Assembly: GCF_031729055.1 (NCBI RefSeq)
Contig: NZ_JAVMIP010000020.1
Location: 1-56,161, forward strand
Source: Pseudocalidococcus azoricus BACA0444
GTDB lineage: Bacteria > Cyanobacteriota > Cyanobacteriia > Thermosynechococcales > Thermosynechococcaceae
Length of the DNA stretch: 56,161 nucleotides
Reading direction: 5' to 3'
A program made the position numbers and the translations under genes. Positions 15,531 to 25,476 of the stretch are shown here, in pieces (position 1 is the stretch's first letter; each line of letters starts with the position of its first letter). The notes under the pieces were generated by a model. That model had not been told where the DNA came from, searched no databases, and was given only the letters and a program-made list of their open reading frames with translations.

Positions 15531-16481
15531 TCAGCAATAGGCTTGGCCTGGGCTTGATTTTAACCATTCTGCTGGAATTTGGGCAATTTTCTCTTGACCA
15601 CTAGGCTGATGAATGGGCTTGCCGAGGGGACGGATTTTCAGGGTTCCAGCTTGGAGGGCTTCCACTCGGGCTTGGGTAATAGTCAAATAATCTTGGTTGC
15701 GATCAATGATCAGGCCCCGGCGTTGATGATTTAAGGCGGCAATTAAACTAGAACCCACCCCCCCAAAGGGATCTAAAACCCAGTCCCCGACATTGGTTAA
15801 GGCCAGTACACAGCGTTCAATCAATTCAACGGGAAACTGGCAAGGGTGAATGGTTTTTTCGGGGTGATTAGATTTAACATTGGGGATTTCAATGATCCCG
15901 TCTTCCCATTCCTGACAGATCAATGTCCAATAATCAGAGGGATTTTTGCCGCGGGGATTGCCACTGAGTTGGCCGATTTTTTTGCCCTTATAATGCCGCT
16001 TGCCGGGATATTTAGCCGGAACTCGGACCGGATCTAGATTAAAGGTATAGTCCTTTGTTTTGGTGAACCAGAGCAAGACTTCATAGCGACCGGAAAACCG
16101 CTTCGAGGCGTGTAAACCATGATCAAAATGCCAAATAATTCGATTTCGCAGTTGTAAACCGAGGTTTTTGAAAATCGGATAGAGATAGATATCCAGGGGG
16201 AATACTTCACCTTGATCGACGTAGTTCCCCACTTGCCAAACAATACTGCCATCCTCCCGAACTAAGCGAACCAACTCTTGGATAATTGCTGTTTGCCAGG
16301 CCAGGTATTGGGGTAATTGAACTTGTGTTTCGTAGGCTTTGCCAATGTTGTAGGGAGGCGAGGAAACAATCAGCTTAAAAGTCGAATCAGCCAGCTTTTT
16401 GAGTTCAGCTAAACTATCCCCCTGCTTAATCAAATAATCTTGTTCCTGATGCATATTTATGGGAGGATCCGGGTCACACAT
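15531..16481 (-). CDS. Solitary DNA methyltransferase, predicted N4-cytosine type
   Basis: 316 residues, beta-class order: motif IV IVSSPPYNIGKAYE near residue 40 precedes the SAM motif I LDPFGGVGSSLIAA near 230. SPP(Y/F/W) in motif IV is usual for N4-cytosine enzymes, whereas N6-adenine enzymes mostly have DPPY/NPPY. No restriction enzyme gene is adjacent, so it is an orphan. Met1 (MCDPD) and Met10 (MHQEQDYL) are both possible starts; neither has a clear ribosome site. Specificity cannot be read from sequence; a GGCC target is worth testing because a GGCC-containing word is extremely common here. Confidence 0.8.
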   Translation of the reverse strand: MCDPDPPINMHQEQDYLIKQGDSLAELKKLADSTFKLIVSSPPYNIGKAYETQVQLPQYLAWQTAIIQELVRLVREDGSIVWQVGNYVDQGEVFPLDIYLYPIFKNLGLQLRNRIIWHFDHGLHASKRFSGRYEVLLWFTKTKDYTFNLDPVRVPAKYPGKRHYKGKKIGQLSGNPRGKNPSDYWTLICQEWEDGIIEIPNVKSNHPEKTIHPCQFPVELIERCVLALTNVGDWVLDPFGGVGSSLIAALNHQRRGLIIDRNQDYLTITQARVEALQAGTLKIRPLGKPIHQPSGQEKIAQIPAEWLKSSPGQAYC

Positions 16482-16730
16482 AGGTCGATCCTTGGGCCAC
16501 TAGGGGCAATAAATTCGCTCATTTCTCTTCTCCCAGGCCTGTTTGGCGGTTTAGCGGGAATACATCAAGGCTTGACAGGTCAAATCGAGTATCTTGATCA
16601 CTATAATTCAGAATTGCGGTTGGGTAAGGGAGTACTTGCCTATGCCTAGGTGATTGAGAGGGGGTGAGGTCTCGGTTTATGGTGGTGATGCAGCGGTTGC
16701 AGTTGCCCAGGCCCCGATACGAGAACTTCC

Positions 16731-19700
16731 ATGACTGATCCGGCCAACAATGCGTTAAATCTTCTTGGATGGCAGACCTCGATTCAACATTTACGGGGCC
16801 TGGTGCAGCAGTCGGTTCAAACGGGGTGGCAGATGGGGAACGGGGCCTGGTCAGCCTTAGACGCTAATGATCCCCAATCATGGCAAAATTCCCCCCTGGC
16901 AACGGTCAATGCAAAAGATCATCTGGCCTGGGCATTGGGGCGAAAATCCTGCTGGTTGGGGCAACTCATCCACGTCTCGGCACAATCAGAGTATGACTTA
17001 ACGGGCCTGGGGCTGCGATTGAGTTTGATATGGTGGGCGGAAGTGGCGGCGGTTTATGTGAATGGGGAGTTAGTCCAGGCCGGGGACTTATTTGATCATT
17101 CAGCACGAGTTTTGCTCACGCCAACGGCCCAGGCCGGGGATTGTTTTTGGGTGACACTGCATTTAATTAGCCCAGGCCATGATCCCGGTGCGTTAGTGAA
17201 ATCCAATCTCATTTTTGAATCTGCTACAGGAGTTGATCCCGGATTTGTGGCCGATGAGTTAGAAATTGTCAGCCTTTTCGCCTCGGAATTAGAGCCAGAT
17301 TGCGTGCTAGAAATTAATTCTCATTTACAACAATTAGATCACTGTCAAACCCGAGTCGAATATGACCAGCAATTAAATCATCTTCATCAACGATTAGCCG
17401 CAGTGGGTCAACCGATTCGTAACCATCAAATCAATCTCACCGGCCATGCTCATTTGGATTTGGCTTGGTTATGGCCAATTGCAGAAACTTGGGATGTGGC
17501 CGAGCGCACATTTCAATCCGTCTTAAACTTACAAACCCAATATCCAGAACTGATTTTTAGTCACTCTAGCCCTGCTTTATATGAGTGGATTGAAACCCAT
17601 CGCCCCGAACTATTTGTAAAAATCCAAGCAAAAATCCAGGCCCAACAATGGGAAGTGGCCGCCGGGATGTGGGTAGAGCCAGAATTGAATTTAATTAGTG
17701 GAGAATCCATTGCTCGACAAATCCTCTATGGCCAGGCCTATGTGAAGGAGAAATTTGGAAATATTAGTCGCGTGGCCTGGTTGCCGGATAGTTTTGGTTT
17801 TTGTCAGCAACTTCCTCAACTTTTGAAACAGGGCGGAATTGATTACTTTGTCACTCAAAAACTACGTTGGAATGATACGACTGAATTTCCAGATGAGTGG
17901 TTTTGGTGGCAGGCCCTCGATGGTAGTCAGGTGCTGAGTTATTGTTCGGCCCCAATTGGAGAAGGAATTGAACCGGTTAAAATGAGTCGCTATGCCCAGG
18001 CCTGGTCTCAGAAAACTAACTTAAAACAGTCTCTTTGGCTGCCGGGTGTGGGAGATCATGGGGGTGGGCCGACACGGGATATGTTGGAGATCTATCGGCG
18101 TTGGCAACGGCTAGGGGGTGTATCTCCCCAGTTAAAATTTAGCGCGGTGGTTGATTACTTGGATCAGTTAAAGGCGAGTTCTGATTTAACCGAATTACCC
18201 ATCTGGTCAGAGGAATTGTATCTGGAATTTCATCGGGGTTGCTATACCAGCCATAGTGATCAAAAGCAGGCCAATCGGCACGCCGAAATTCAACTTTACC
18301 AGGCCGAACTTTGGTCAGCATTAGCAACCTTGATCTCTAACATCAATTATCCCCAGGCCGAGTTAGAACGCCTTTGGAAAGGGATGCTTTTGAATCAATT
18401 CCATGATATTTTACCCGGTTCGGCCATTCCCGCAGTCTATCAAGAGGCAAACCAGGCCTGGGATGATGTTCTCAAAACAACAACTCAACTCCTAGACACG
18501 GCCCAAAATCACATTCTGGGACAAATTTATTTACCAGATCCGCCCGTTCCTGGAGCCTATGGGATTGTCATTTTTAATAGTTTGAATTGGCCCCGCTCTG
18601 AAGTTGTCAGGTTAGAGCTAGGGGAATTAGGAACCCAGGCCTGGACAATTCAAGATACAGCTGGTTATCCGATCCGTTGCCACCAAGCCGAAACCGTGAT
18701 CACCTTTTGGTTATGGGATGTCCCCAGCGTTGGCTATAAAGTGGTGTGGCTCTGTCCCCAAGCATCGTTTTCCCCCCCTGCCAATCCCCCCCTCGGCTTT
18801 GTGTTAGAAAATGGCTTTCTCCAGGCCGAAATCAATCCCCAAACGGGTGAAATTAATAATCTTTACGACAAACTCAATCAACGGGCCGTCTTTAATGCCC
18901 CCGGAAATCAACTCCAACTGTTTCGGGATCAAGGCCAATATTGGGATGCTTGGAATATTGATCCTCACTATCACGAACATCCCCTGATCAAACCAGAATT
19001 AAAAGAGATTAAATGGCAGGCCTGGAATGATATTGAACAACGCATCCGAGTCCGCTGGCAGTGGCGCAATTCCACCATTCAACAGGACTATTGCCTCGTT
19101 GTTAATACCCCCATTTTGCACATCGAAACCCAACTGAATTGGCAGGATCACCATGTACTCTTAAAAGCTGCTTTTCCCCTCGCCTTCAGAGCCGATGTGG
19201 CCCACTACGAAACCCCCGCCGGAGTCACCCAACGCCCCACCTTACCCAACCCGGAAAACCCCACCCTCACCCCCCCCGACCAGGCCAAATGGGAAGTCCC
19301 GGCGTTGCAATGGGCCGACCTGAGTGAGCCGAGTCATCAATATGGAGTCAGCCTGATCAACAACAGCAAACAGGGATACGATGCCCAACCCCAACAACTG
19401 CGCCTCACCCTCCTGCGCGCCCCCACTTGGCCCGACCCCCAGGCTGATCTCGGCAATCATCAATTTAGCTATGGTCTCTATCCCCACTATAACAACTGGA
19501 TTGGGGCCAAAACCTGGCAAAAAGCCGCCGAATTTAACCAGCCCCTGGTTGCCAAAATCATTCCCCCTCACCCAGAGATCACCCTGCAACACCCCTTACC
19601 GACCCAGGCCAGCCTTTTAGACCTCGGCTCCGAGACCCTAATTCTCATGGCCCTCAAACAAACCCAAGATCAATCGGGCTGGATATTGCGCTGCCTTGAA

Positions 19701-19865
19701 ACCACAGGCCAGGCCACAGAGTTAAACCTCCAATCCGATTTAGAGCTATTTCCTGCTGACCTCCGCCGAGTTAATCTCCTCGAAGTTCCTGATGCTGAGA
19801 CCCACAATAATCCGGTTCAGCAAGTCGGGGGTTGGGAAATTTCCTCTTGGCGGTTTTCAAAATAA
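16731..19865 (+). CDS. Alpha-mannosidase, glycoside hydrolase family 38
   Basis: 1044 residues, the long cytosolic class II type. Zn-site motif GHAHLDLAWLWP (about 238-249), nucleophile region WLPDSFGFCQQLPQ (about 350), EFHRGCYTSHSDQKQANR (about 500), NQFHDILPGSAI (about 560), then the C-terminal beta domains. It removes terminal alpha-mannosyl units from glycans or mannosylated solutes. No signal peptide. No sugar operon is adjacent. The gene is extraordinarily rich in the CAGGCC word (about 28 by eye). Confidence 0.92.
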   Translation: MTDPANNALNLLGWQTSIQHLRGLVQQSVQTGWQMGNGAWSALDANDPQSWQNSPLATVNAKDHLAWALGRKSCWLGQLIHVSAQSEYDLTGLGLRLSLIWWAEVAAVYVNGELVQAGDLFDHSARVLLTPTAQAGDCFWVTLHLISPGHDPGALVKSNLIFESATGVDPGFVADELEIVSLFASELEPDCVLEINSHLQQLDHCQTRVEYDQQLNHLHQRLAAVGQPIRNHQINLTGHAHLDLAWLWPIAETWDVAERTFQSVLNLQTQYPELIFSHSSPALYEWIETHRPELFVKIQAKIQAQQWEVAAGMWVEPELNLISGESIARQILYGQAYVKEKFGNISRVAWLPDSFGFCQQLPQLLKQGGIDYFVTQKLRWNDTTEFPDEWFWWQALDGSQVLSYCSAPIGEGIEPVKMSRYAQAWSQKTNLKQSLWLPGVGDHGGGPTRDMLEIYRRWQRLGGVSPQLKFSAVVDYLDQLKASSDLTELPIWSEELYLEFHRGCYTSHSDQKQANRHAEIQLYQAELWSALATLISNINYPQAELERLWKGMLLNQFHDILPGSAIPAVYQEANQAWDDVLKTTTQLLDTAQNHILGQIYLPDPPVPGAYGIVIFNSLNWPRSEVVRLELGELGTQAWTIQDTAGYPIRCHQAETVITFWLWDVPSVGYKVVWLCPQASFSPPANPPLGFVLENGFLQAEINPQTGEINNLYDKLNQRAVFNAPGNQLQLFRDQGQYWDAWNIDPHYHEHPLIKPELKEIKWQAWNDIEQRIRVRWQWRNSTIQQDYCLVVNTPILHIETQLNWQDHHVLLKAAFPLAFRADVAHYETPAGVTQRPTLPNPENPTLTPPDQAKWEVPALQWADLSEPSHQYGVSLINNSKQGYDAQPQQLRLTLLRAPTWPDPQADLGNHQFSYGLYPHYNNWIGAKTWQKAAEFNQPLVAKIIPPHPEITLQHPLPTQASLLDLGSETLILMALKQTQDQSGWILRCLETTGQATELNLQSDLELFPADLRRVNLLEVPDAETHNNPVQQVGGWEISSWRFSK

Positions 19866-19873
19866 TTCTTCTC

Positions 19874-20395
19874 CTACAGTTGCCAAGTCACCGTCCCGGA
19901 TAAGGCTAAATCTAGGGGAGACCCCACAGACCGGATGGCCAGCAATGCATTGGACTCCACAGATTTTACTTCGGGTTGCCGACTAAGGGTAATGTGCAAA
20001 ACTCCCCCATCCCAGGCCCGGACTGAAGAACCTGGCCCACTCGGAGAAGAAGCCTGAATTTCCACCTGCACGGCCTGAACTCGCCCATTCGCCACCCACC
20101 CCACCGCTCGTAGGTTCACCCTATCCCCAACCCCATAGCCATAAAGCCAGGCCGGATTAAGTTCATCTACAGCCATGTCTGAGCTATCCAGATAAGCCAA
20201 AGTGACATGATCCCCCCGAACTATTGGATAAATGGCTAGGGGATGGAGGCGGGCCTGGGATTCAGCATCAAGGGTAATAGCTAAGTAAGGCATGATGGGA
20301 CGCAATTCAGTCGAAAAAGGGTAAGTCTCCGCTAAGTTAGGATCAAGAACAACATCAACCAACATCATCTGAGCCGAGTGACGAAAATGAGCCAT
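19874..20395 (-). CDS. 2H phosphoesterase-like protein
   Basis: 173 residues (Met10/Met11 are alternative starts that would avoid overlap with the divergent gene). Two H-x-T-x motifs, HVTL at 63-66 and HITL at 134-137, each inside hydrophobic strands, spaced as in the 2H superfamily (LigT, CPDase, tRNA-ligase CPD domains). The opening PYLAITLDAESQARL also fits that fold. Such proteins open 2',3'-cyclic phosphates or ligate RNA ends. Assignment is motif-based, not from a named family. Convergent with the mannosidase gene. Confidence 0.5.
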   Translation of the reverse strand: MAHFRHSAQMMLVDVVLDPNLAETYPFSTELRPIMPYLAITLDAESQARLHPLAIYPIVRGDHVTLAYLDSSDMAVDELNPAWLYGYGVGDRVNLRAVGWVANGRVQAVQVEIQASSPSGPGSSVRAWDGGVLHITLSRQPEVKSVESNALLAIRSVGSPLDLALSGTVTWQL

Positions 20396-20800
20396 CTAAA
20401 CCAGATAGGGAAACTATTGTTAATGTCCTCCTTAGCCATGATTGGAGTGACCATTATTCCTAAATTAGCCCAGGCCAAGCCACCCTTGATCAACCAAATC
20501 CAGGCCCAGAACAACAGCAATGTTATGAATTTGGTCAAATACCTGAACAAAATTGGTGTAAAAATGTACGGGGCCTATTGGTGTCCCCACTGTAAACATC
20601 AAAAAGAACTGTTTGGAGCCGCCGCCAGCCAACTCAACTACATCGAATGTGATCCCACCGGTGACAACGCCCAACCCCAACTTTGTCAAAAAGCCCAAAT
20701 CAAAGGCTACCCGACCTGGGAAATCAATGGTAAGTTATATCCTGGCCAACGGACATTACAACAACTCGCAGAGCTATCGGGATATAAAGGCCCGCTCTAG
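20387..20800 (+). CDS. Secreted or lumenal thioredoxin-like protein (VKOR/LTO1-type Trx domain)
   Basis: About 137 residues from Met4 of the frame (ATG 20387); ATG 20378 is also possible. N-terminal signal peptide ending near AQA, then a thioredoxin domain with YGAYWCPHCKHQKELFG (CPHC active site at 69-72 of the long form) and a cis-Pro in KGYPTWEING. This is the Trx module fused to VKOR in many cyanobacteria; here it stands alone. It should act on disulfides in the thylakoid lumen or periplasm. Two further Cys (IECDP and QLCQK) may form a structural pair. Confidence 0.8.
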   Translation: MSHLNQIGKLLLMSSLAMIGVTIIPKLAQAKPPLINQIQAQNNSNVMNLVKYLNKIGVKMYGAYWCPHCKHQKELFGAAASQLNYIECDPTGDNAQPQLCQKAQIKGYPTWEINGKLYPGQRTLQQLAELSGYKGPL

Positions 20801-20807
20801 GACTTGA

Positions 20808-22460
<1,653 letters not shown>

Positions 22461-22470
22461 AAGAAGATTC

Positions 22471-22558
22471 CTAACGCCCCCCGTTCACCCGCCGCTAGTA
22501 ACCTTTTGGACTCAACCAAGAGACTCTGTCCGGTCGCTGTGCAACGGGATTGTTATGG
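22471..22558 (-). repeat. Integron attC-like site 1
   Basis: TAAC (22472-22475) and CCCGTT (22480-22485) pair with AACGGG (22543-22548) and GTTA (22552-22555): an outer and an inner arm separated by short unpaired spacers, the R/L box layout of attC sites. In minus orientation it ends GTTAGGA. It begins about 8 bp after the stop codon of the alpha/beta hydrolase gene, as in gene cassettes. Confidence 0.5.
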
Positions 22559-22566
22559 GGCAATCA

Positions 22567-23298
22567 CTACTCTTCATTGGCTATAATTTCACGTGCAATA
22601 TCATTGAGCAACTTCGCTAGTTCATGGGGACGGCTCAACATTGCTGTATGTCCTGTATTGAGAGTGACAACCTTTGCGCCAATGTTAGCTGCCATTTCAT
22701 CTTGCTTGGAGGGTGGCAATATTCCCTGATCCTGGAGCAATTTAATGTAAGTGCAAGGAACGGATGGCATTTGTAACCGTGAAACTAGCTCATAAAATAG
22801 GGCAGGGGGTTCTGGGTTTTTGCCACCAGCCAGAACTTGTTGAACCGTTGCCTCATCTATGTCGTTGCAAAGAGTTTTCCGCATATCTTGCTCCACCGCT
22901 TTATCCATAAAGGAAAGCTTCCACGCCATCAGTCGTAGCCACACTGCAATTCCAAAGCGTTCAGACGGAGGAAAAATGGAGATTGCTGAACTCCCTTCTG
23001 GAGGAATATTGGCTCCAACAAAAACAAGATGCGCCACTCGTTGGGGTAGCAACGTTGCAACAGGCGGGGCAAGAATACCACCAATCGAGTGGGCAACTAA
23101 AATTACTCGTTTAAAGCCCGCTGATTCAATTTGGGATTGCATATATTTTGCAGAATCAGTGATGGTCAAGCGATTTAGGTTTGTCTCTGAAGCAGCACGA
23201 TGCACAGCCAGCGCCGGAAAATCAAGCAGTGGAATCATTCGCTCCCAAACCCATGTATCAAGTCCACCACCATGAATGAGTACAAAAGCTAAATCCAT
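22567..23298 (-). CDS. Alpha/beta hydrolase
   Basis: 243 residues. FVLIHGGGLDTWVWERM carries the oxyanion HG, the nucleophile elbow is VAHSIGG (about S71), and the catalytic His is in NTGHTAMLSRPHEL near residue 225. The family is close to plant methylesterase/hydroxynitrile-lyase-type esterases. ATG 23298 is preceded by GGGAG. The gene has no CAGGCC word and lies between attC-like sites, so it is probably an acquired cassette gene. Substrate unknown. Confidence 0.8.
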   Translation of the reverse strand: MDLAFVLIHGGGLDTWVWERMIPLLDFPALAVHRAASETNLNRLTITDSAKYMQSQIESAGFKRVILVAHSIGGILAPPVATLLPQRVAHLVFVGANIPPEGSSAISIFPPSERFGIAVWLRLMAWKLSFMDKAVEQDMRKTLCNDIDEATVQQVLAGGKNPEPPALFYELVSRLQMPSVPCTYIKLLQDQGILPPSKQDEMAANIGAKVVTLNTGHTAMLSRPHELAKLLNDIAREIIANEE

Positions 23299-23347
23299 CT
23301 CTGAGTTCTCCCATACTTGATAGATGTTCTATACAATGACCTCTCTG

Positions 23348-23788
23348 TTAGGTGTCACCACTTGTCTCGCGAACTTTGGCATGAGAACCTGGCCAAGTGT
23401 CGTACTGCGGTAGACCATCTGTGATCTTGAACCAAGGCGACTTCGAGCCAACGAAGAAGTGCCCTTCTGGCTCGTTGTTCGGTGCTTGATCCAATCCGCC
23501 CAATGGCACCCCGATCTTGGTTGGATCGTTGTCGTACGTGCTGATTAAATTTGAGCCACAAACTGAGCAGAAATGCTTTACAACAAACTCTGACGAGTGA
23601 TAACGGGACAACAGTTCTTCGCCCTTCATCCACTTGAACTGCGATGCTTTGATTGTGGCGCGGCTTCGGAATGCTGCACCGTGCCACCGTCGGCATTTTG
23701 AGCAGTGGCAATGAAAGATTGGCCCAAGTTCGCCTTCAATTTTGTAGGCAATTGCCTCACAAAGGCAGCGACCAGTCAGCAGTTGCAT
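23348..23788 (-). CDS. GFA family protein (glutathione-dependent formaldehyde-activating-like)
   Basis: 146 residues. Zn ligands GRCLCEA, FHCHCSKCRRWHG and CSVCGSN are intact, defining the GFA/CENP-V fold. Many members have no known activity; the name comes from an enzyme that forms S-hydroxymethylglutathione. Good ribosome site GAGGAG before ATG 23788. The TAA stop lies in ACCTAAC, which fits an attC R box, but no matching partner box is seen in the 50 bp before the hydrolase gene. Composition differs from core genes. Confidence 0.85.
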   Translation of the reverse strand: MQLLTGRCLCEAIAYKIEGELGPIFHCHCSKCRRWHGAAFRSRATIKASQFKWMKGEELLSRYHSSEFVVKHFCSVCGSNLISTYDNDPTKIGVPLGGLDQAPNNEPEGHFFVGSKSPWFKITDGLPQYDTWPGSHAKVRETSGDT

Positions 23789-23805
23789 AGACTCCTCTTC
23801 TAATA

Positions 23806-23902
23806 TCTAACGGCTCAAATCAGCGGCAGCAGAGAAATGAAACACAGCAAAGCGGCTCTCAACTGTCTGCTGCATTTAAATCGTTGTGCTGCAAATGTTA
23901 GA
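23806..23902 (-). repeat. Integron attC-like site 2
   Basis: TCTAAC (23806-23811) and GTTAGA (23897-23902) are perfect inverted outer boxes about 97 bp apart; in minus orientation the site runs TCTAAC...GTTAGAT (GTTRRRY). The stop codon of the SpeD-like gene lies inside the outer box, typical of cassettes. The right part (CTAACGGCTCAAATCAGCGG) is nearly identical to that of site 4. Inner boxes pair imperfectly. Confidence 0.55.
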
Positions 23903-24263
23903 ACGATGAACTGACCATCTCTCCAGAAACTGCAAAATATTCTCGTGTAAGTTCAATTGCTGCCTTTTCATCAAAACCCTTGCAAGTGTAGATTACAATC
24001 GAGAAAAACTGGGCATTACTCCAAACATAGGCTGAAATACCAGAATCGATCAATGGCACAAATGCATCGTATCCCGCATTTTCCTCTTTACCCATGCCTG
24101 AAGTAGGCACGAAAATAATTGGCTTGCTATATGTCCGAAGATTTAGGTGTGCAGCAATGCTGAGAAGATACTTCTCTAGACGCTCCTCGCTGATTTCTAT
24201 CGTGTAGAAACCTTCGATGAGTAAGCGCTGTCGAAAAACGTTGGGTGCGAGATTTTTGACCAT
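23898..24263 (-). CDS. S-adenosylmethionine decarboxylase-like (SpeD-fold) protein
   Basis: 121 residues, the size of bacterial SpeD. Residues 70-95 (PLIDSGISAYVWSN... then IVIYTCKG) align with the SpeD core AESHISIHTW...FTCGD: the pyruvoyl-forming Ser is kept (S74) and the catalytic Cys is kept (C94), but the preceding Glu is Asp73 and both His are replaced (G75, Y79). So it is a divergent member, perhaps with altered activity or none. The gene sits alone between attC-like sites 2 and 3, away from other polyamine genes. Family call is by eye. Confidence 0.5.
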   Translation of the reverse strand: MVKNLAPNVFRQRLLIEGFYTIEISEERLEKYLLSIAAHLNLRTYSKPIIFVPTSGMGKEENAGYDAFVPLIDSGISAYVWSNAQFFSIVIYTCKGFDEKAAIELTREYFAVSGEMVSSSF

Positions 24264-24295
24264 ATTACAGACTCTTTCACTTGGCGAATCAGAAC

Positions 24296-24396
24296 GTCTA
24301 ACAAATATGCTATATCAACTCGATTTCAAGCGTTTGGGTGACACGCTTAATTCATGTCCCAATCGACAGCTTGAGCCGCATAACTATGGATTAGAC
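24296..24396 (-). repeat. Integron attC-like site 3
   Basis: GTCTAA (24296-24301, continuing C) and TTAGAC (24391-24396) are perfect inverted outer boxes; in minus orientation the end reads GTTAGAC, a match to GTTRRRY. Inside are further partial inverted segments (TTTGGG...CCCAA, CTCGA...CTTGAG). It lies just upstream of the SpeD-like gene. A third partial copy of intergenic repeat A (GTCTAAAAG region) follows at 24397-24428. Confidence 0.45.
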
Positions 24397-24479
24397 AGAA
24401 AGTTTCCGTCTAAAAGAATTATTAATATTAACTCGGCAAGCTAGGGGTAGTGTGCATATTCTATAGAAAGCTTAGCGGT

Positions 24480-25376
24480 CTAACACAAACTTTGGCGAAA
24501 TTCCGTTAACCAGGCCTGGAACTGTCGACTATCAAAGCTGCGTGGATCCTGCTTGCCACTGGCCCGATCAATAGTTTTATGAGTCGTAATCCGGTCATCC
24601 CCCAGGCGAGTTTGCGCCACTAACCAGGCCAATGACCGATACTGAGCCGCCGTATAACCCTGATGACGTGGGCCATTGTTATATCCATTCGGTGGGGTCT
24701 CTAGACTAAAGTGCAGCGCAAAATTATTCACCGATGAAGGTAAGTTGGGATTAGTTTGGACTGCCTCGCCCCGAAACTCTGAGTTACCCGCCCCAAAAGC
24801 CCGCTTCTGCCAATCCAATAAATGGACAATGGTGCCATCCAATAAAATCAGATCATGGTAACTGCGCTGATCCTCATCGCGGGGGTGATAAGTGCGAAAG
24901 GTGTTGATGGCTGCTAACCCAGAGCTAACGGTTTCATGTAAAACAATCAGGTATTGATTTGTGACTGGTCTTCCCTGTGCGTCCTGGCGAAAGCGGTCTC
25001 CATAGTTACTGGGATGAATAGCCACATTGAACCAGAGCGGGGCAGGTAAAGTAGCGGTACAACTGGTAGGCAAATTTGGGGATGGTGTAGGGGCCTGGGA
25101 TACTGCGGGAGTTGGGGCCGTGACATTGGCCTGGGTGCTGATTAGGGCCGGGGGATTTGGGGTTGAGGGGGGAGGAATAAGGGACAAATTAGGAATGGTC
25201 TGATCGGGACTGAGAGCGGCCAAGCCGGATAAAGAAGATGTTGCGGAAACTGAGGGAGTTGGCATGGAAGCAGAAACTCTTACCCAATGAATTGCCGCAA
25301 AAATCACCAGGCCTGCCAATCCCAGAGATACCAGATACCGCCTAAATTGTAGCTGTAAAATTTTCTTGACCATCAC
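24480..25376 (-). CDS. N-acetylmuramoyl-L-alanine amidase (Amidase_2/PGRP fold)
   Basis: 298 residues. One N-terminal signal anchor (about 12-30), a Pro/Ser/Thr-rich linker (about 35-105), then the amidase domain (about 110-295): IVLHETVSSG carries the first Zn His, RSYHDLILLDG the active-site region, NFALHFSLETPP the second and GDDRITTHKTIDRA the third His region. It cleaves the amide between MurNAc and the peptide in the cell wall. The CAGGCC word reappears here, marking return to core DNA. Confidence 0.85.
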   Translation of the reverse strand: MMVKKILQLQFRRYLVSLGLAGLVIFAAIHWVRVSASMPTPSVSATSSLSGLAALSPDQTIPNLSLIPPPSTPNPPALISTQANVTAPTPAVSQAPTPSPNLPTSCTATLPAPLWFNVAIHPSNYGDRFRQDAQGRPVTNQYLIVLHETVSSGLAAINTFRTYHPRDEDQRSYHDLILLDGTIVHLLDWQKRAFGAGNSEFRGEAVQTNPNLPSSVNNFALHFSLETPPNGYNNGPRHQGYTAAQYRSLAWLVAQTRLGDDRITTHKTIDRASGKQDPRSFDSRQFQAWLTEFRQSLC

Positions 25377-25476
25377 TAATGCCTGCTCACACCCATGTTT
25401 TTACCATCAATCGGGAAATTCCGCCTAGAGATTGGATTGTTAGGCCAACTGCAAACCTGTCAAAAAAGTAGGCAAA

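Noticed and set aside
16560..16612. TTGACA and TATAAT before the mannosidase gene as a promoter
   Set aside because: The boxes are about 24 bases apart, too far for one promoter; either could belong to another, unseen promoter.
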